This document shows positions 23,356 to 36,590 of a stretch of DNA of 64,000 nt, piece by piece. The first letter of the stretch is position 1. Each line of letters begins with the position of its first letter. Made by a program: the position numbers and the translations under genes. Source of the DNA: Trichuris trichiura (Eukaryota; Nematoda; Enoplea; Trichinellida; Trichuridae); assembly GCA_037903355.1 (NCBI GenBank), contig JBAJFE010000016.1, positions 124,001 through 188,000 of the forward strand, written 5' to 3'. The notes beneath the pieces are model-generated. The model was not told the DNA's origin and searched no databases. It saw only the letters and a list, made by a program, of their open reading frames with translations.

Positions 23356-25491
23356 TTAGTTGAGCGAGCAACAATTCGAGCGGGTTACAATATTCGTCCA
23401 TATTTCATTTATTTCCGCTCCTTTATCTCGGTTGTAGGTTGCGTTGTTTCTAATATACAGAGCTTCCTTAATTTTTCGTAAGCGTGCATTCTTTTCATAA
23501 CATAAAACTTTTGCGCCCAGGCTTAGATTGCAATGTGATGCGTGTTCCACAACAGCCGAGGATAGTATTGCTTTCTCCATGGTGATCCTTGGGTCTGATA
23601 TTGGTCTTCCACGTTGTCTTGTGTGGTTGTTGCCGTTGCTGAGAATGTTTTTAGCGTTGTTATAAGTGGTTAACCCCTTTATGTGTTCATTGAATCTGTG
23701 TTCGAGGGTGTTGCCCGTTTCCCCAATGTACACTCCTGAACAGGGACATTCGATTGCGTAGACTAATCCTGTCCTTTTGTTTTCTGGGATTTTCGTTTTG
23801 TCCTTCCGGAGAATTGTCCTGAGGTTGAGGAAGTCTTTGAAAAAGACTCGGAACCCCAACCGTTTTCCTAACTGGACAATCTTTTCTCCTAGTCCTGCCA
23901 CATAGGGGATAACTAAGCGTATATCTGGCAAATTACTTAGTTGCCGTGATTCCTGGTTGCGCAGCTTTTGCTTGAATACTTGGTCAATAAAAGATTTCGG
24001 GTAGTCATTTTTGTAGAATGTTTTTCTGATGTAGTTGAATTCCGATCGGAGAAATTCTGGATCACATAAATTGATTGCTCTGTTAATCATTCCCGAGAGG
24101 ATTCCGCGCATTACTGAGCGTGGATGGTGCGATGAGAAATTAAGATATTGGTCAGTGTGTGTTGGTTTTCTGTAAACTCTGGTTTTTAGTCCTTGATTAG
24201 TGCGAATAATCAGTGTGTCAAGGAAGGGGAGGGTTCGGTTTGATTCTTTCTCCATTGTAAAAACGATTTGATTGGGGCATACGCTGTTAAGAAATTCTAG
24301 AAACTGTTCTTCCTTTCCATTTTTGATAATTACGAAGATGTCATCTACGTATCTTTTGAATAGTCGTGGGGCTATTTGCCTATCTACCGTTTTCAACATT
24401 TGCCTTTCAAAACTCTCCATGAATATTTCGGCCAGGATAGGAGATAGTGGGTTGCCCATAGGGACACCGTTAGATTGTTTGTAGAACTTATTATCAAACA
24501 TGAAGTAATTGCTTTCTTGCATACAGAATGATACCAACTTGACAATGTGGAAAGGATTTAACTTGGTTCTGGTGAACAAATTTGTGTCTGTATTGAGGAG
24601 ATTGTATAGTGTATCGAGAGTTTTCGAAATCGGAATGCTAGTGAATAAATCTTTTACATCGTAGCTAACTAAGATTTTGTCCGGTTCTAGATGGTATTCT
24701 CGTATTTCGTTGCCGAAGGTGTTACTATTTTTGACGAAGGACGGTTCTTTGCCAGTTAGTGGTTTGATCACCTTTTTCAAATATCGGCTGAGCTCACTTG
24801 TGGTGCTGTTAATTGTGGAAACTATTGGTCTTAGTGGGACCTCCGGTTTGTACACTTTAGGCAGGCCGTAGAGCTGAGGGGGTCTGTAATTTGATGTGAA
24901 CCTAAGATGCTTCGCTATCTTGATGATTTCTGGTTCCTTGGTTTCTGTGCGGTATGTGATGAGAAGGGAACGAAGATTCTTCCGTGACAATTCTGTAGGG
25001 TCATTGGGCAAAGTTGTATAACTGTCGGTGTTCAAGATAGTCATCATTTTTTCGTTGTAAGTGGTTCTGCCGAGTAGGACAATTCTATTGCCTTTATCTG
25101 CTTTAGTTATAATTCTATCAGGCTGCCTTTTTAGTCGATTTAAGCAGTTGACCTCATATCGGCTTAAGTTTGGGGTGGTGTTGAAGCGGTGGTCTAGGAT
25201 TAGCGTTGATAAATCCCGCTTGATCTGCGTGGCTTTCTGTGGATCAACTGAAGATAGGCTATCTTCAACTGAGGCAATGATGTCAAGAAAGGGTGGCTGT
25301 TTAGGAGTTAGTACAAAGTTCAGTCCTTTTCTCAGGATAGTTTTTTCACTTTCGTTTAGAGCTAAGGAGCTGAGATTTATTACCTTTGTGTTTAGGTCTG
25401 AACCACTGGTTCTTTGCGGAGGATTTCTGTAGGAGTTTCGAGTAGTCGTCGGGAATCTGACCTGAAGGCTTTCAAATTTTCTTTTTAGCAC
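23356..25491 (-). CDS. PLE reverse transcriptase with GIY-YIG endonuclease
   Basis: An uninterrupted frame of 711 codons. Reverse-transcriptase blocks in order are a palm entry RPIVSTINSTTSEL (about residue 215), SYDVKDLFTSIPI, NGVPMGNPLSPILAEIF, the catalytic YVDDIFV (about residue 375) and TLPFLDTLI. The C-terminal part has the PLE endonuclease: ECPCSGVYIGETGNTLEHRF followed by NEHIKG (about residue 595 on), with the CxC preceding GIY-YIG. PLEs prime reverse transcription at nicked DNA or chromosome ends. The first codon in this frame is GTG, and the true N-terminus lies in the upstream overlapping frame, so a frameshift or indel separates the two. Confidence 0.9.
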   Translation of the reverse strand: MLKRKFESLQVRFPTTTRNSYRNPPQRTSGSDLNTKVINLSSLALNESEKTILRKGLNFVLTPKQPPFLDIIASVEDSLSSVDPQKATQIKRDLSTLILDHRFNTTPNLSRYEVNCLNRLKRQPDRIITKADKGNRIVLLGRTTYNEKMMTILNTDSYTTLPNDPTELSRKNLRSLLITYRTETKEPEIIKIAKHLRFTSNYRPPQLYGLPKVYKPEVPLRPIVSTINSTTSELSRYLKKVIKPLTGKEPSFVKNSNTFGNEIREYHLEPDKILVSYDVKDLFTSIPISKTLDTLYNLLNTDTNLFTRTKLNPFHIVKLVSFCMQESNYFMFDNKFYKQSNGVPMGNPLSPILAEIFMESFERQMLKTVDRQIAPRLFKRYVDDIFVIIKNGKEEQFLEFLNSVCPNQIVFTMEKESNRTLPFLDTLIIRTNQGLKTRVYRKPTHTDQYLNFSSHHPRSVMRGILSGMINRAINLCDPEFLRSEFNYIRKTFYKNDYPKSFIDQVFKQKLRNQESRQLSNLPDIRLVIPYVAGLGEKIVQLGKRLGFRVFFKDFLNLRTILRKDKTKIPENKRTGLVYAIECPCSGVYIGETGNTLEHRFNEHIKGLTTYNNAKNILSNGNNHTRQRGRPISDPRITMEKAILSSAVVEHASHCNLSLGAKVLCYEKNARLRKIKEALYIRNNATYNRDKGAEINEIWTNIVTRSNCCSLN

Positions 25492-25937
25492 TTGTTTCTG
25501 CGATTTGCAGACTGTTTTTTGGCGAAGTCCACATGTCTGATTAAGGCTTCGTAAATCGTATAATGTAGCCGGCTTCTGAGAAAATCCAACTTGCTATTAA
25601 AGTCTGCTCGGAGATTGGCTAATGTGTATCTGTGTTTTCTTATGACATTTCTTAATAGCGACATTCCACTTGAAAACAAGATTCTTTTGGAGTGCTCGTC
25701 CAGGTTCTGACCCCATTTTAGTCGAAAGCACTTGGGTAGAGTTCCATGATCTCTACATTTCAGCAGGAAAGTTAGTTTTCCTTGTATAAGACCCGCTTTT
25801 ATATTTAGTTGTTCTAGATGTCTTGCTGCTGACAGAAGGGGTGTTCCGTACACACCCTGTATCGTTTTGAAGATATAGTGTCTTCGTACGGGACCAAATA
25901 ATTTTATTTTTTGGCTTCTTTTTGTACGGATTTTCAT
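25485..25937 (-). CDS. PLE N-terminal frame, shifted by one relative to the RT frame
   Basis: This 150-codon frame starts inside the upstream terminal repeat and ends TGC TAA, where the RT frame begins with the same bases read as GTG CTA. Content is basic with Leu-rich helices (LEQLNIKAGLIQGKLTFLLK), consistent with the poorly conserved N-terminal part of PLE proteins. The overlap suggests a one-base indel, or less likely programmed frameshifting. The ATG at 25937 exists here only because this copy lacks bases present in the other repeat (TTTTCATG versus TTTTCTATG). Confidence 0.7.
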   Translation of the reverse strand: MKIRTKRSQKIKLFGPVRRHYIFKTIQGVYGTPLLSAARHLEQLNIKAGLIQGKLTFLLKCRDHGTLPKCFRLKWGQNLDEHSKRILFSSGMSLLRNVIRKHRYTLANLRADFNSKLDFLRSRLHYTIYEALIRHVDFAKKQSANRRNKC

Positions 25938-25973
25938 GTCCCGTTGAAAAAAACTTTTATTAATAAACTGTCC

Positions 25974-26010
25974 GTAGCTTTCGGGTCCGAACTTGACCTG
26001 TCATCAGCGG
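25974..26010 (-). ncRNA. Hammerhead-like ribozyme motif (PLE upstream repeat)
   Basis: Minus strand CTGATGA, hairpin AGGTC/GGACCC, GAAAGC. It occupies the same place in the upstream terminal repeat as the downstream motif. Confidence 0.5.
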
Positions 26011-26269
26011 TCTAAGGATTAACGTATGAATAAAGTGCACTAGTAACGTGCAAGTTGTATAGCTGTTGTTTAAAGGCCAGTGTTTTAAAGTGGGCCTTTA
26101 AGTTCCTTTCTCTTTGTCTGTCAGCAGTTCGAGCGGGTGTATCCAATTTTAGTTGAGCGAGCAGCAATTCGAGCGGGTTACAATATTTGTCCATATTTCA
26201 TTTATTTCCGCTCCGTTATTTCGGTTGTAGGTTGTGTTGTTTCTAATATACACAGCTTCCTTAATTAGG

Positions 26270-27517
26270 ATCTTAGGATTATCTTGAAAATATCTTAGGA
26301 GTTCGTGTTTAAAATGAAAATAGAAAAATGTTGATTATATGCAGGATGCGAGCTGTTCGTTAAGGTAGAAGTCCGACTGTAATATTTAATAAGTTTAATC
26401 TCAGAGCTTTTGACTCCAATCACGACACGTCATGAGCAGTAATTTTTTAAATATAACAACAGGATTCCTACCGTAACAGCTCACATACTTAATATGAGGC
26501 CCTACCGCCGCATACCAAAAAGTTACGTTTTCAAATGTTGATTATGTGGCCTATTTCCAACGAAAATAGAAAAGGTAAAATAGATGCATTCTATTACTTG
26601 GCTGGTTTGTTTATAAAATTGTTTAAATTCCTAAATACGTTATGCATGCAGTAGAAACTCGATTATCAGAGTTTGCTGCATATAGTACACTAAACGATTT
26701 TCAAGTTCTATGCCTCCTTCTTAAAAAACTTGTTTAATTTTTCTAATACGCTGCCTTCGGCCTGCCTTTGTTTTTACAAACCTGCGAATTTTTTTGTAAA
26801 CCACCTTTACTATAGTAATACTTTATACTTTAGGATTGCAGGGCAAGACAATCTGGCGCGGGAGCTGTATTGCAGCGTCCTAAAAACAATTACTACTTGA
26901 ACATGGCTAGTTCGTTGTGTCATTTTTGTTTATTTCGTCAACCGTTTTTACTGCGTTCAGTTTACTTGTTTCTTTGCCAGTCCGCGTTGACTACACATTT
27001 TCAGAAAAAAATTTGACCTTTTTTTGTATTCGTATGGTTTAAATGCAACTGAGGTGATGCGCGCGTGGGCTACTTTTCAAGGTTTAGAATTTAGAATCCT
27101 CGCAGACCCACAAAAATCGATTAAACATAGTATGGCACGATTATCGCAATTTTTTATTCGAAAAACCACTACTTGCAACAATTACTTCCGATAGTTGAGT
27201 TTATGTTGCACTAAGCTCTTCATGCGCAACTGCTCCGTTGTGTATATATAATTTTTACGTTAGAGCCTTATTTTCATTAATAGGACTGTAACAAGCTCTG
27301 CTGGCCTGGCGAAGAGCATTAAATGCAACGGTAATTCGATGATGGTTTCCTCAGTATCCACGACAGCGTCAATTTAGTTCTCAGTTCATGGAAGTTTGTA
27401 ATTACTGCACTCGAATGTTTAGAAAATTGATAGCTTCAGGTGATATAACGATTACCACTTTTGGACCTCCATTTCTAACTTGGCTTTCAGGCTGTTCTCT
27501 AAGATGAAGGTGTCTTG
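26270..27517. other. Gene-free stretch
   Basis: AT-rich, with no supported exon. Near 26.4 kb there is a degraded relative of the ribozyme ends (AGAGCTTTTGACTCC...CACGTCATGAGC), suggesting an old element. Confidence 0.4.
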
Positions 27518-30175
<2,658 letters not shown>

Positions 30176-31121
30176 AGTTGTCCGGTTTGGCTAGTATTAA
30201 TCTATTCATTTCTATAACTTCATACTTCTTTAAGTTTGTCCTTCATTTTAGCCGGAATGATTGATTTATGCAAATTACGCGACTATATGTGACGGAGTGC
30301 ACGCAAACTGCCTTATCAGTAGTGTGCTCTCGATTGCGGTCGTTCGAATTTTGCATTTCATGGACAAAGCACGGTTTAGTCACTTTTTCGACAGCGTTGC
30401 CTAGTTCTCTTTGCGCTGCATTTCATTCGCGTCTGCTGGATAGCGTCCAGATTTAAATATTCAAATTTTTTGCTTTCTTCAAACTATTTGAATTGGCATT
30501 TTCTCTTAGGAAGTAAAATGATTGCAAAAAAAGCTTAACCAATATTCGACTTCTTCCGTAAAGTTAATTGCAGCTCGGTAGATACATCATTAAGTGGCGA
30601 TAAAATGCAAACGCAGATTGGCCTTTCAGTCTGACGTCAAATTCTTCACATTTTTTTATAGGTAACGTTGATGAGTACTTGAATTATCGTTTCGAGCTTA
30701 CTGCCCGTTTATTATTCCTACTCCTTAATCGATCTGATTATTCAAATTTTTTTGTCTGCGCACATATGCGAAAGTGTTCATGTAGACGCTCTCTGATACA
30801 GCTATTGTTACGTTTTGCCAATCGTCGTCGTATGGCCATACTTTGCTACAATGCTAATCAAGGTTTTTGCGTTAAATAACTCCTCCGTACTTTTTTTTTA
30901 GTTGTATGATTATTTAAAAGTCGCATTGTGACTACTTGCTTATCCAGAATGCGAAATGCGCTTTCCCGCGTACTTGCCGTCTTCCTTGTACGTTAAATAG
31001 GCGTTGTATTGCTCAAAATGCTTTTTTACTTTTCCGGCCTTTTATGGGAAATTTGGAAGTAGGCGGAAGGCGTAAAGCGTTGGCAAAAGGACGCTTCTCT
31101 CAATTTTTCGCGGATACTCAC

Positions 31122-31228
31122 CGTTTTCTTCTTCTTCTTTTAAAAACGTGTAACCGATGAGCGAAGTCAAAGTTCAATGGACGAAGGAGTACGCACAACA
31201 GACAAAAAAGGGCAAAAAATAAGCGCAT
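31122..31228 (-). CDS. Possible signal-peptide exon of a small secreted protein
   Basis: From an ATG at 31226-31228 the minus strand reads MRLFFALFCLLCVLLRPLNF, a textbook hydrophobic leader, then a run of Arg/Lys and a donor CG|GTGAGT. A downstream open stretch (about 31010-30950) with an acceptor could be the next exon, but in the simplest splice the frame closes after four residues. Either a tiny secreted peptide or a chance frame. Confidence 0.25.
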
Positions 31229-31674
31229 AATCAATTGATGACTAGCTGACGATGGCTTGTAAATGTATATTCATAGTTCTTTTTCAATACCAATCGGGAA
31301 GCTTGAGTTTGCCAACCCATTGAGTCCTTTTGGTTTGGCAAGCGCCCCACCAATGGTATTTATCGCAGGCTTCTTCCAACGATAATGTAAAGCACGGCGC
31401 TCTAATAAGGTTGAAGAATATCGTGCCAATCGCATTTGCAACCGCCGTATTTGCTTGCTTTAAGCATTCGCGAAACCTGAAACGTTCAACGTGAAAACTA
31501 TTACAATTTCAGTTCGACAGGTTTCCCTTTGTAAGCGCGACCGCCCTTGTTACTTAAGCATCAAAAAAGGATACCGTATGATATATACCTACCTATCGAG
31601 TAGCGGTACTGTCGATCGTTGTATTCTGACTTGCGTGTGAAATAAACTGCTTGTGTAACGCTCTTATGGTTCTA

Positions 31675-31695
31675 ACATATATATATATATATATT
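31675..31695. repeat. TA microsatellite
   Basis: About ten TA dinucleotides. A shorter run sits at 31874-31884, just right of the neighbouring palindrome. Confidence 0.9.
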
Positions 31696-31749
31696 TCTAT
31701 TTAATTTTCTCTCTTCTGTCTTCCTTCCTAACGGGTGCGTTTTTCAAAA

Positions 31750-31872
31750 TGAAACTTTTTACGGTTTGGCAACTCGTTCATTAAATCAACGTTTATTTCA
31801 CAAACGTCAATCGCGAAGCTTTATGAAATAAACGTTGATTTAATGAACGGGCTGCCAAACCGAAAAAGTTTC
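31750..31872. repeat. Palindromic element with about 50-base arms
   Basis: The left arm starts GAAACTTTTTACGGTTTGGC and the right arm is its inverted counterpart ending AAGTTTC, with a centre of about 23 bases. The inner part (GTTCATTAAATCAACGTTTA) resembles the GTTCATTAAACG block of the hammerhead elements. Confidence 0.75.
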
Positions 31873-32453
31873 ATATATATATATAAGCGTTTTCTGATTC
31901 AGTAGTTGTCAGAGAGCTGAATACAACCGTACTATAATAGACGAGCGAACAACAGAAGTACCGTTCGTGTAATTCCTATCAGATATGCTCAAAGAGAGTG
32001 AAAAGATGCGAAAACCATTTTCCTAATGCTGGCAGGATTGAATAGTGCAACTAACGTTTTAAAAAATAAGTAGTCAGAGCAACCTTAACAACGTTGAGGC
32101 ACCCCTCCCAAGCGGTCGCTCCCTTCAGCCGCACCCTTAACCTATTTGCTCTTATTAATTGGCCGTTGGAAAGCGGTTGCCCGCGTCGCGCCCTCCGCCT
32201 TGCCGGCAAAAAGTAGATAAAGTATTAATAGAAAGGAAGGCGCGGCTGCTTCTTTTCTACACTCCCTAATGCCAACATATGAGGTATTTTAAGCGTCGCT
32301 TCCACGTAACGGCTTCTGCTTTTTGCCTATAACACTCTTTTCCCACGGCGGATCTATTAATATTTAGCCTTGCGGCAAAACAAAGCCAAAACTTTAGCTT
32401 TAACTAAGCGACTAACAATTTTTGAATTGATTTGGGCTGATACATCTTTGCTC

Positions 32454-33335
32454 TTATAAATTAGTTCGTATGAATAAATTTGCATACTGTTTGTCGCAGT
32501 CGCACTGGCTGATAGTGAAGGCGAAAGGATTGATAAGCTTGTATTTTTGCGAGAAGCTATTGATGGTCATTGGGCATTGGTCATGATCGCGGCAGCATTT
32601 GTCCGCCTCGGCGTGCTCACCAAACTGGTCGGCCGACTTAGCCCTCGTTCCCGTGCCGCACCAATAAGTACCGGGATAATATAGAAACCTTTTTGAGCGT
32701 TTGTCGTGCCTGAGACGATGACCAGTGCTGTTGTACGAATGGCGACTAGCTCGCCATCTTTTCTCTCGATTGGTAACGTTTGTAGCCGCTTGTAGTATCG
32801 TTTCGTGCAGCTCAAGGCATTGCTGCTTCTGGTGGTCAACTTGCAACGATTGGATCTGCGTGGAAAGCATCGTATAGTTAGTTTCGTTCATCCAGTGGAA
32901 TTCGTAATGGCCTCCGTTGACAACCCGCGTTATTTCGCTCTGAAAACGTTCGACAAATTTGCCAACCTCTCCTTCGCCAAGTATATCGCAATCCAACAGC
33001 TGATCGTCAATACGATATATACTTTTGACAACGGTCCGTTCGTTGGCAGAAATAACCAGAGAGACGCCGGGATCGGTTGAATTCGATAGCGTCAAAATCT
33101 GCGACCAGCAAGAACCGTTCTGAGTGAATATCTGCTTTTCGTCGTTGGACAAGTTTTCAATTACCACAAAATCTACCGGATCCGACAAGTTTTTTAGCAT
33201 ATGCAAATCAGGTGGTACTGGAGTAGTCGCCGGCTCGCTTTGGCCAGTAAAAAAGCCGTAGCGCGGCCGAACCGCGACGAGCAACAATGGAAGCAGAGTT
33301 TGTACCAACGGATATGGACCCTTGACAGTACGCAT
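32454..33335 (-). CDS. Secreted phospholipase A2, group III-like
   Basis: A single open exon of 293 codons. It starts with a hydrophobic leader (residues 1-20) and a propeptide-like region with several N-glycosylation sites (NLS, NGS, NST, NYT, NVT). A basic cleavage site KRSKR (about residue 217) precedes the catalytic domain: YYPGTYWCGTG calcium loop, then DKCCRDHDQCP carrying the His-Asp pair, then SQCDCDKQY. This is the group III (bee-venom type) arrangement, a secreted calcium-dependent lipase that frees the sn-2 fatty acid. The domain stops soon after CDCD, earlier than usual; a good donor (CA|GTATGC) inside that segment suggests further unseen 3' exons. In animals such enzymes serve digestion, lipid signalling or secretion into hosts. 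Confidence 0.85.
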   Translation of the reverse strand: MRTVKGPYPLVQTLLPLLLVAVRPRYGFFTGQSEPATTPVPPDLHMLKNLSDPVDFVVIENLSNDEKQIFTQNGSCWSQILTLSNSTDPGVSLVISANERTVVKSIYRIDDQLLDCDILGEGEVGKFVERFQSEITRVVNGGHYEFHWMNETNYTMLSTQIQSLQVDHQKQQCLELHETILQAATNVTNREKRWRASRHSYNSTGHRLRHDKRSKRFLYYPGTYWCGTGTRAKSADQFGEHAEADKCCRDHDQCPMTINSFSQKYKLINPFAFTISQCDCDKQYANLFIRTNL

Positions 33336-33339
33336 AGCT

Positions 33340-35875
33340 AAGCGGGAATGTCTATAATTTGTTGGCGTTGAACTATGTAGGTATGGTGTTGGTTGCTAAG
33401 CGTCACCGGCGTAGAGTAAGACTTCTCAACTGATTGAACTCCAATCGACGAGCAAGCAGGTTGTTTGCAGTGATCAAAACTTTCTATCAATTTAAGTAAC
33501 GAAGCGTTTCTCTCTTTGTTGACAGTCGAGCTGTTTACACGAGCAAACCTGAAGAGAGACCATTATGTCGTCGCCATCGTCTCGCCTACAAGCCGTTATG
33601 GACGCGTTGATGGCGATGACGCTTTAACTTTTGCCCTTTTTCAGCCAACTAATTCGGCTGGTCATTGTGGTCATGTATGACCATTTAAATTGCACCTTCA
33701 TTTTCCGTTGGCTGCCTTGAGTTCAATTTTCGTTCATTTAACTCGTTAACTGTGACGAGCTGCCGTTTAGCTATAGTCGGAAATGGCCTTAAAGGGACGC
33801 GAGCTAGCTTTGCCAACCCATTTCTTAATTAGCCTATCTTTGTATGTCGCGAGATGACAGTGGCGCTGCTGACGCTCACTCATTCGACCAGCATGATGTC
33901 ACAATTCATCCTTTTGAAATATATCACCATCGGACCAAACGGTAATCAATGGCCGCGTTTTCTTTCGAAATTTTAAAGGCGCTCAGAATGGATAGGCCAT
34001 TCGCAGCGTCATTTGAAATCCGTTCGCTTAACGCCGCGGCTTTGTAGCGCTAGCCAAAGCTATAAGGATTATTCGTTAGAAAACTCGGAAAGTGATTGAA
34101 AATGTTACCTTTTTCAATTGACCTGTTTTTCTAACCTTTCGAAGATAAATTACCATGTATTATGGTTGCTGTCCTTGAAAGTTCCATCAATCACGTTTGA
34201 AAAACTGAGTTGAATACCCTTCCTTCAAACGCCTTTTATTAATACGCACTAATAAAGCGAGTTTATGGGAAGTCATAAAGGTGAGCGTTTAGACTTCGGC
34301 ATGACGAGTCGCCCCGGATAATTTTTTTCTTATATGTTGACTTCAAACCGCACGTGTTAGCTTATGTTCATCTGGTTACGTTGGGATACCTTTTTTAAAT
34401 CATTAAAAATTGTATATGCGGAAAGTAATGCCTTGCCGTTATTGATCACGTTAGTTTCATGGATGCACTCTACGATCAAAGTACAATTGGGAGCCTTGCA
34501 TTAGGTTCGATGTTCAATTCTTATTCCGTTCATTGCGCTAAGCGCAAAGGTTTTCGTAAGATACGAAAGAAGTGCTTTCTTATCTCGCATGGCAGCTTTT
34601 GTCAAGAAAAATACAACGCGGACGGTTGGTCGCTGAGTGCATGCGCAAAATTGCAATGGTTTGACAGTAAATGGTAATGACTACAATCAATAGATGATTT
34701 AATGAATTTTACGTTGACATTTTTGTCCATTTCCTTGGAGAGACTTCCGAGAGACGAATGCTTATGTAAAGTGACTTTGTACCACTCAAGTCAATAAGAA
34801 AGAAAGACGCGCTCCGCTCTACTACGCCATTGCCTTTTTTGCATGCCAAATCTGCTTATCTATTGACATGTAAATTAGCTCGGATGCCAGACGCATTTTT
34901 GCATACGCTTTGATAAGGATACGTCCTTCATGCTGCTCCAATGAATTCTTCTCGATATAGTCAAAAGCGCTTTTCTTTGGCAGTATCATTTTCTGTACGC
35001 TGAACTAAAAGGCTGAAACTTCATTGGAAAAAGTGGATTCTCGAAGTCTTCAACGCTTTTGCAGCTCTGTGCTTAAAGTACCGAGTCGCTGAAGTCAGCT
35101 AGTCGAAAGTGCATCATTAAATGCCATAGGCTTGCTACTAAACAAGCTCGTTAAGTGCAATATTTCCATAAACATATTAAGCCACTTTTCAACAAAAGCC
35201 ATTTGGTCAATAGGACTTAATTTGCCATGTTGCCTATCTTTCCAAACAGCCGCTGTTTAGCCTACCAAGCAATCATCTATGAGCGTGCTGCAGTGCGTAT
35301 TTTCGGCGATTACTTGTTCAGCGTTTAAAAAGGTCAGCGTTGGTCAGCTGAACGCAATAAATTTAAATTTGGGGGAATAGAATGCAACTTGCACTGCGAT
35401 TACGACAATATAATGTTGTTTACATACGACAATCTTCCCGCAGTGTCGTAAGTATATGGCGTATATTCTGTAATGCCAAAACAATCGACGAATTCAGCAT
35501 AAATTCTTTTATTTAAACAAAAGTAGTCTTAAATTCGGTAGGTTGCAGGATGTTGACATCAGAGAAGGAGACACTCGCTAAAGTCCCTTTGGCAAGGCTA
35601 ATCTCAACCATTGCTATACAGTTGAATACGTTGCTAGAGCTTAGCGACGCGTTTAAAATTAAAGCGTTATAACTGTTTTACAATTAAGAAGGTAAGGCAT
35701 TGAGCATTCGAGTCTAAATAAGCACTGAACGGAAATATTTTTCAAGCGTGTACTTTGAGCATTCGAGTCTAAATAAGCCTGAGGAAATATTTGCTGCTTC
35801 CTTAAAAGGATAAAAAATAGTCCTTGACAACTATTAATCTACTGTAGCAAATTTCGTAAATTTAAAAATAAACCT
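33340..35875. other. Gene-free stretch
   Basis: Short frames only. An ATG at about 33565 opens a 20-codon frame and a 72-codon frame lies at 34459-34677; neither resembles a known protein. Confidence 0.4.
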
Positions 35876-35881
35876 CCAAAG

Positions 35882-36050
35882 CAATGCTTATCGCCGGTAT
35901 AACCCGCTGAAAGACGAATGGGTTATTGTGGTTCCTCAGAGATTTGAACAACCGTAGGAAGCAGAAGAGGAAAAGTCGATTGGGTTGGATTTGCGAACGA
36001 ACGAAAAGGCTAACACCTTACAGCCAGAAGAAAAATATTTGCTGATTCCT
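35882..36050 (+). pseudogene. Broken copy of the GALT 5' end (first)
   Basis: Shares about 130 bases with the start of the GALT gene (NAYRRYNPLKDEWVIVVPQR) but has no ATG at the right place and a stop where GALT reads the W of RPWKG. It breaks off after TNEKA-TLQP into a short direct repeat (AAATATTTGCTG.TTCCTTAA) that also precedes the real gene. Confidence 0.85.
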
Positions 36051-36067
36051 TAAAGGGGATAAAAAAT

Positions 36068-36285
36068 AAGGATCTTGACAACATTCTTCCCGCCAAGAGT
36101 TGTAGAGGCAATATCAATGGGTAATACGCGACGATCACTGGACAATGGACCATCACACCTTATGTGTAGGCTTAGGCTTAGGCTAGAGCAGCACAGGACG
36201 GTCGGCAGACATACAGTAGCCACTTGAACTCCTTTGAAGTTGCCGCCACAACTCCTGACGAGAAGAATGTTGTCAAGACCCAAAA
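36068..36285. mobile_element. MITE-like repeat with TTAGGC core inside the GALT duplications
   Basis: Inverted ends GATCTTGACAACATTCTTCC and its complement at 36265-36284, inner GTTGTAGAGGCAA matched by TTGCCGCCACAAC. The centre reads TGTAGGCTTAGGCTTAGGCT and the ACAGGACGGTCGGCAGAC module seen in the other TTAGGC repeats. Confidence 0.7.
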
Positions 36286-36335
36286 GTAGTCCTTGATAAC
36301 TATTACCCTACTGTAGCAGATTCGTAAATTTAAAA

Positions 36336-36530
36336 ATGAACTTCCCAAGTAATGCTCATCGCCGGTATAACCCGCTGAAAGATGAATGGCTTATTGTGGC
36401 TCCTCAGCGAGAGGACCTTGAACAACCGTAGAAAGGGGAAGAGGAAAAACCGATTAGGTTGGATTCGCGAACGAACGAAAAGGCTAACGCCTTACAGCCG
36501 GAACAGAAATATTTGCTGCTTCCTTAAAGG
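36336..36530 (+). pseudogene. Broken copy of the GALT 5' end (second)
   Basis: Closer to the functional gene: it keeps an ATG (36337) and NFPSNAHRRYNPLKDEW but acquires a stop where GALT has RPWKG, then ends at the same direct repeat. The spacing makes a tandem duplication of the promoter plus first 45 codons, repeated before the intact gene. Confidence 0.85.
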
Positions 36531-36590
36531 GGGATTGGAAATAGTCCTTGACAACTATTAATCTACTGTAGTGAATTCATAAATTTGAAA

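Larger units (their letters stand above)
23092..26268 (-). mobile_element. Penelope-like element, nearly complete, with direct terminal repeats
   Basis: Read on the minus strand, a terminal repeat of about 400 bases (26268-25868) is followed by two overlapping frames covering the whole protein and a second direct copy of the repeat (about 23490-23092). Both repeats share GAAGATATAGTGTCTTCGTA and the hammerhead-like core, and the downstream repeat includes the end of the coding frame. This is the pseudo-LTR layout typical of PLEs. The terminal repeats differ at several positions, so the copy is not brand new, but only one frame break separates it from an intact element of about 3.2 kb. Confidence 0.88.
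30180..32450. other. Mostly non-coding, 3' UTR region then repeats
   Basis: The first part should hold the thioredoxin reductase 3' UTR and its SECIS. ATGA...AA candidates exist (for example near 30257), but I could not find one with a convincing helix by eye. Further on are a possible signal-peptide exon, a TA microsatellite and a palindrome, listed separately. Confidence 0.4.

Noticed and set aside
30230..30310. SECIS element at ATGATTGATTTATGCAA
   Set aside because: The quartet-like ATGA and AA are spaced plausibly, but I could not pair the helix between them, so it is not called.
36585..36590. GALT start two codons earlier at a TTG
   Set aside because: The first ATG at 36591 matches the family start and the second broken copy also has ATG at the same place.
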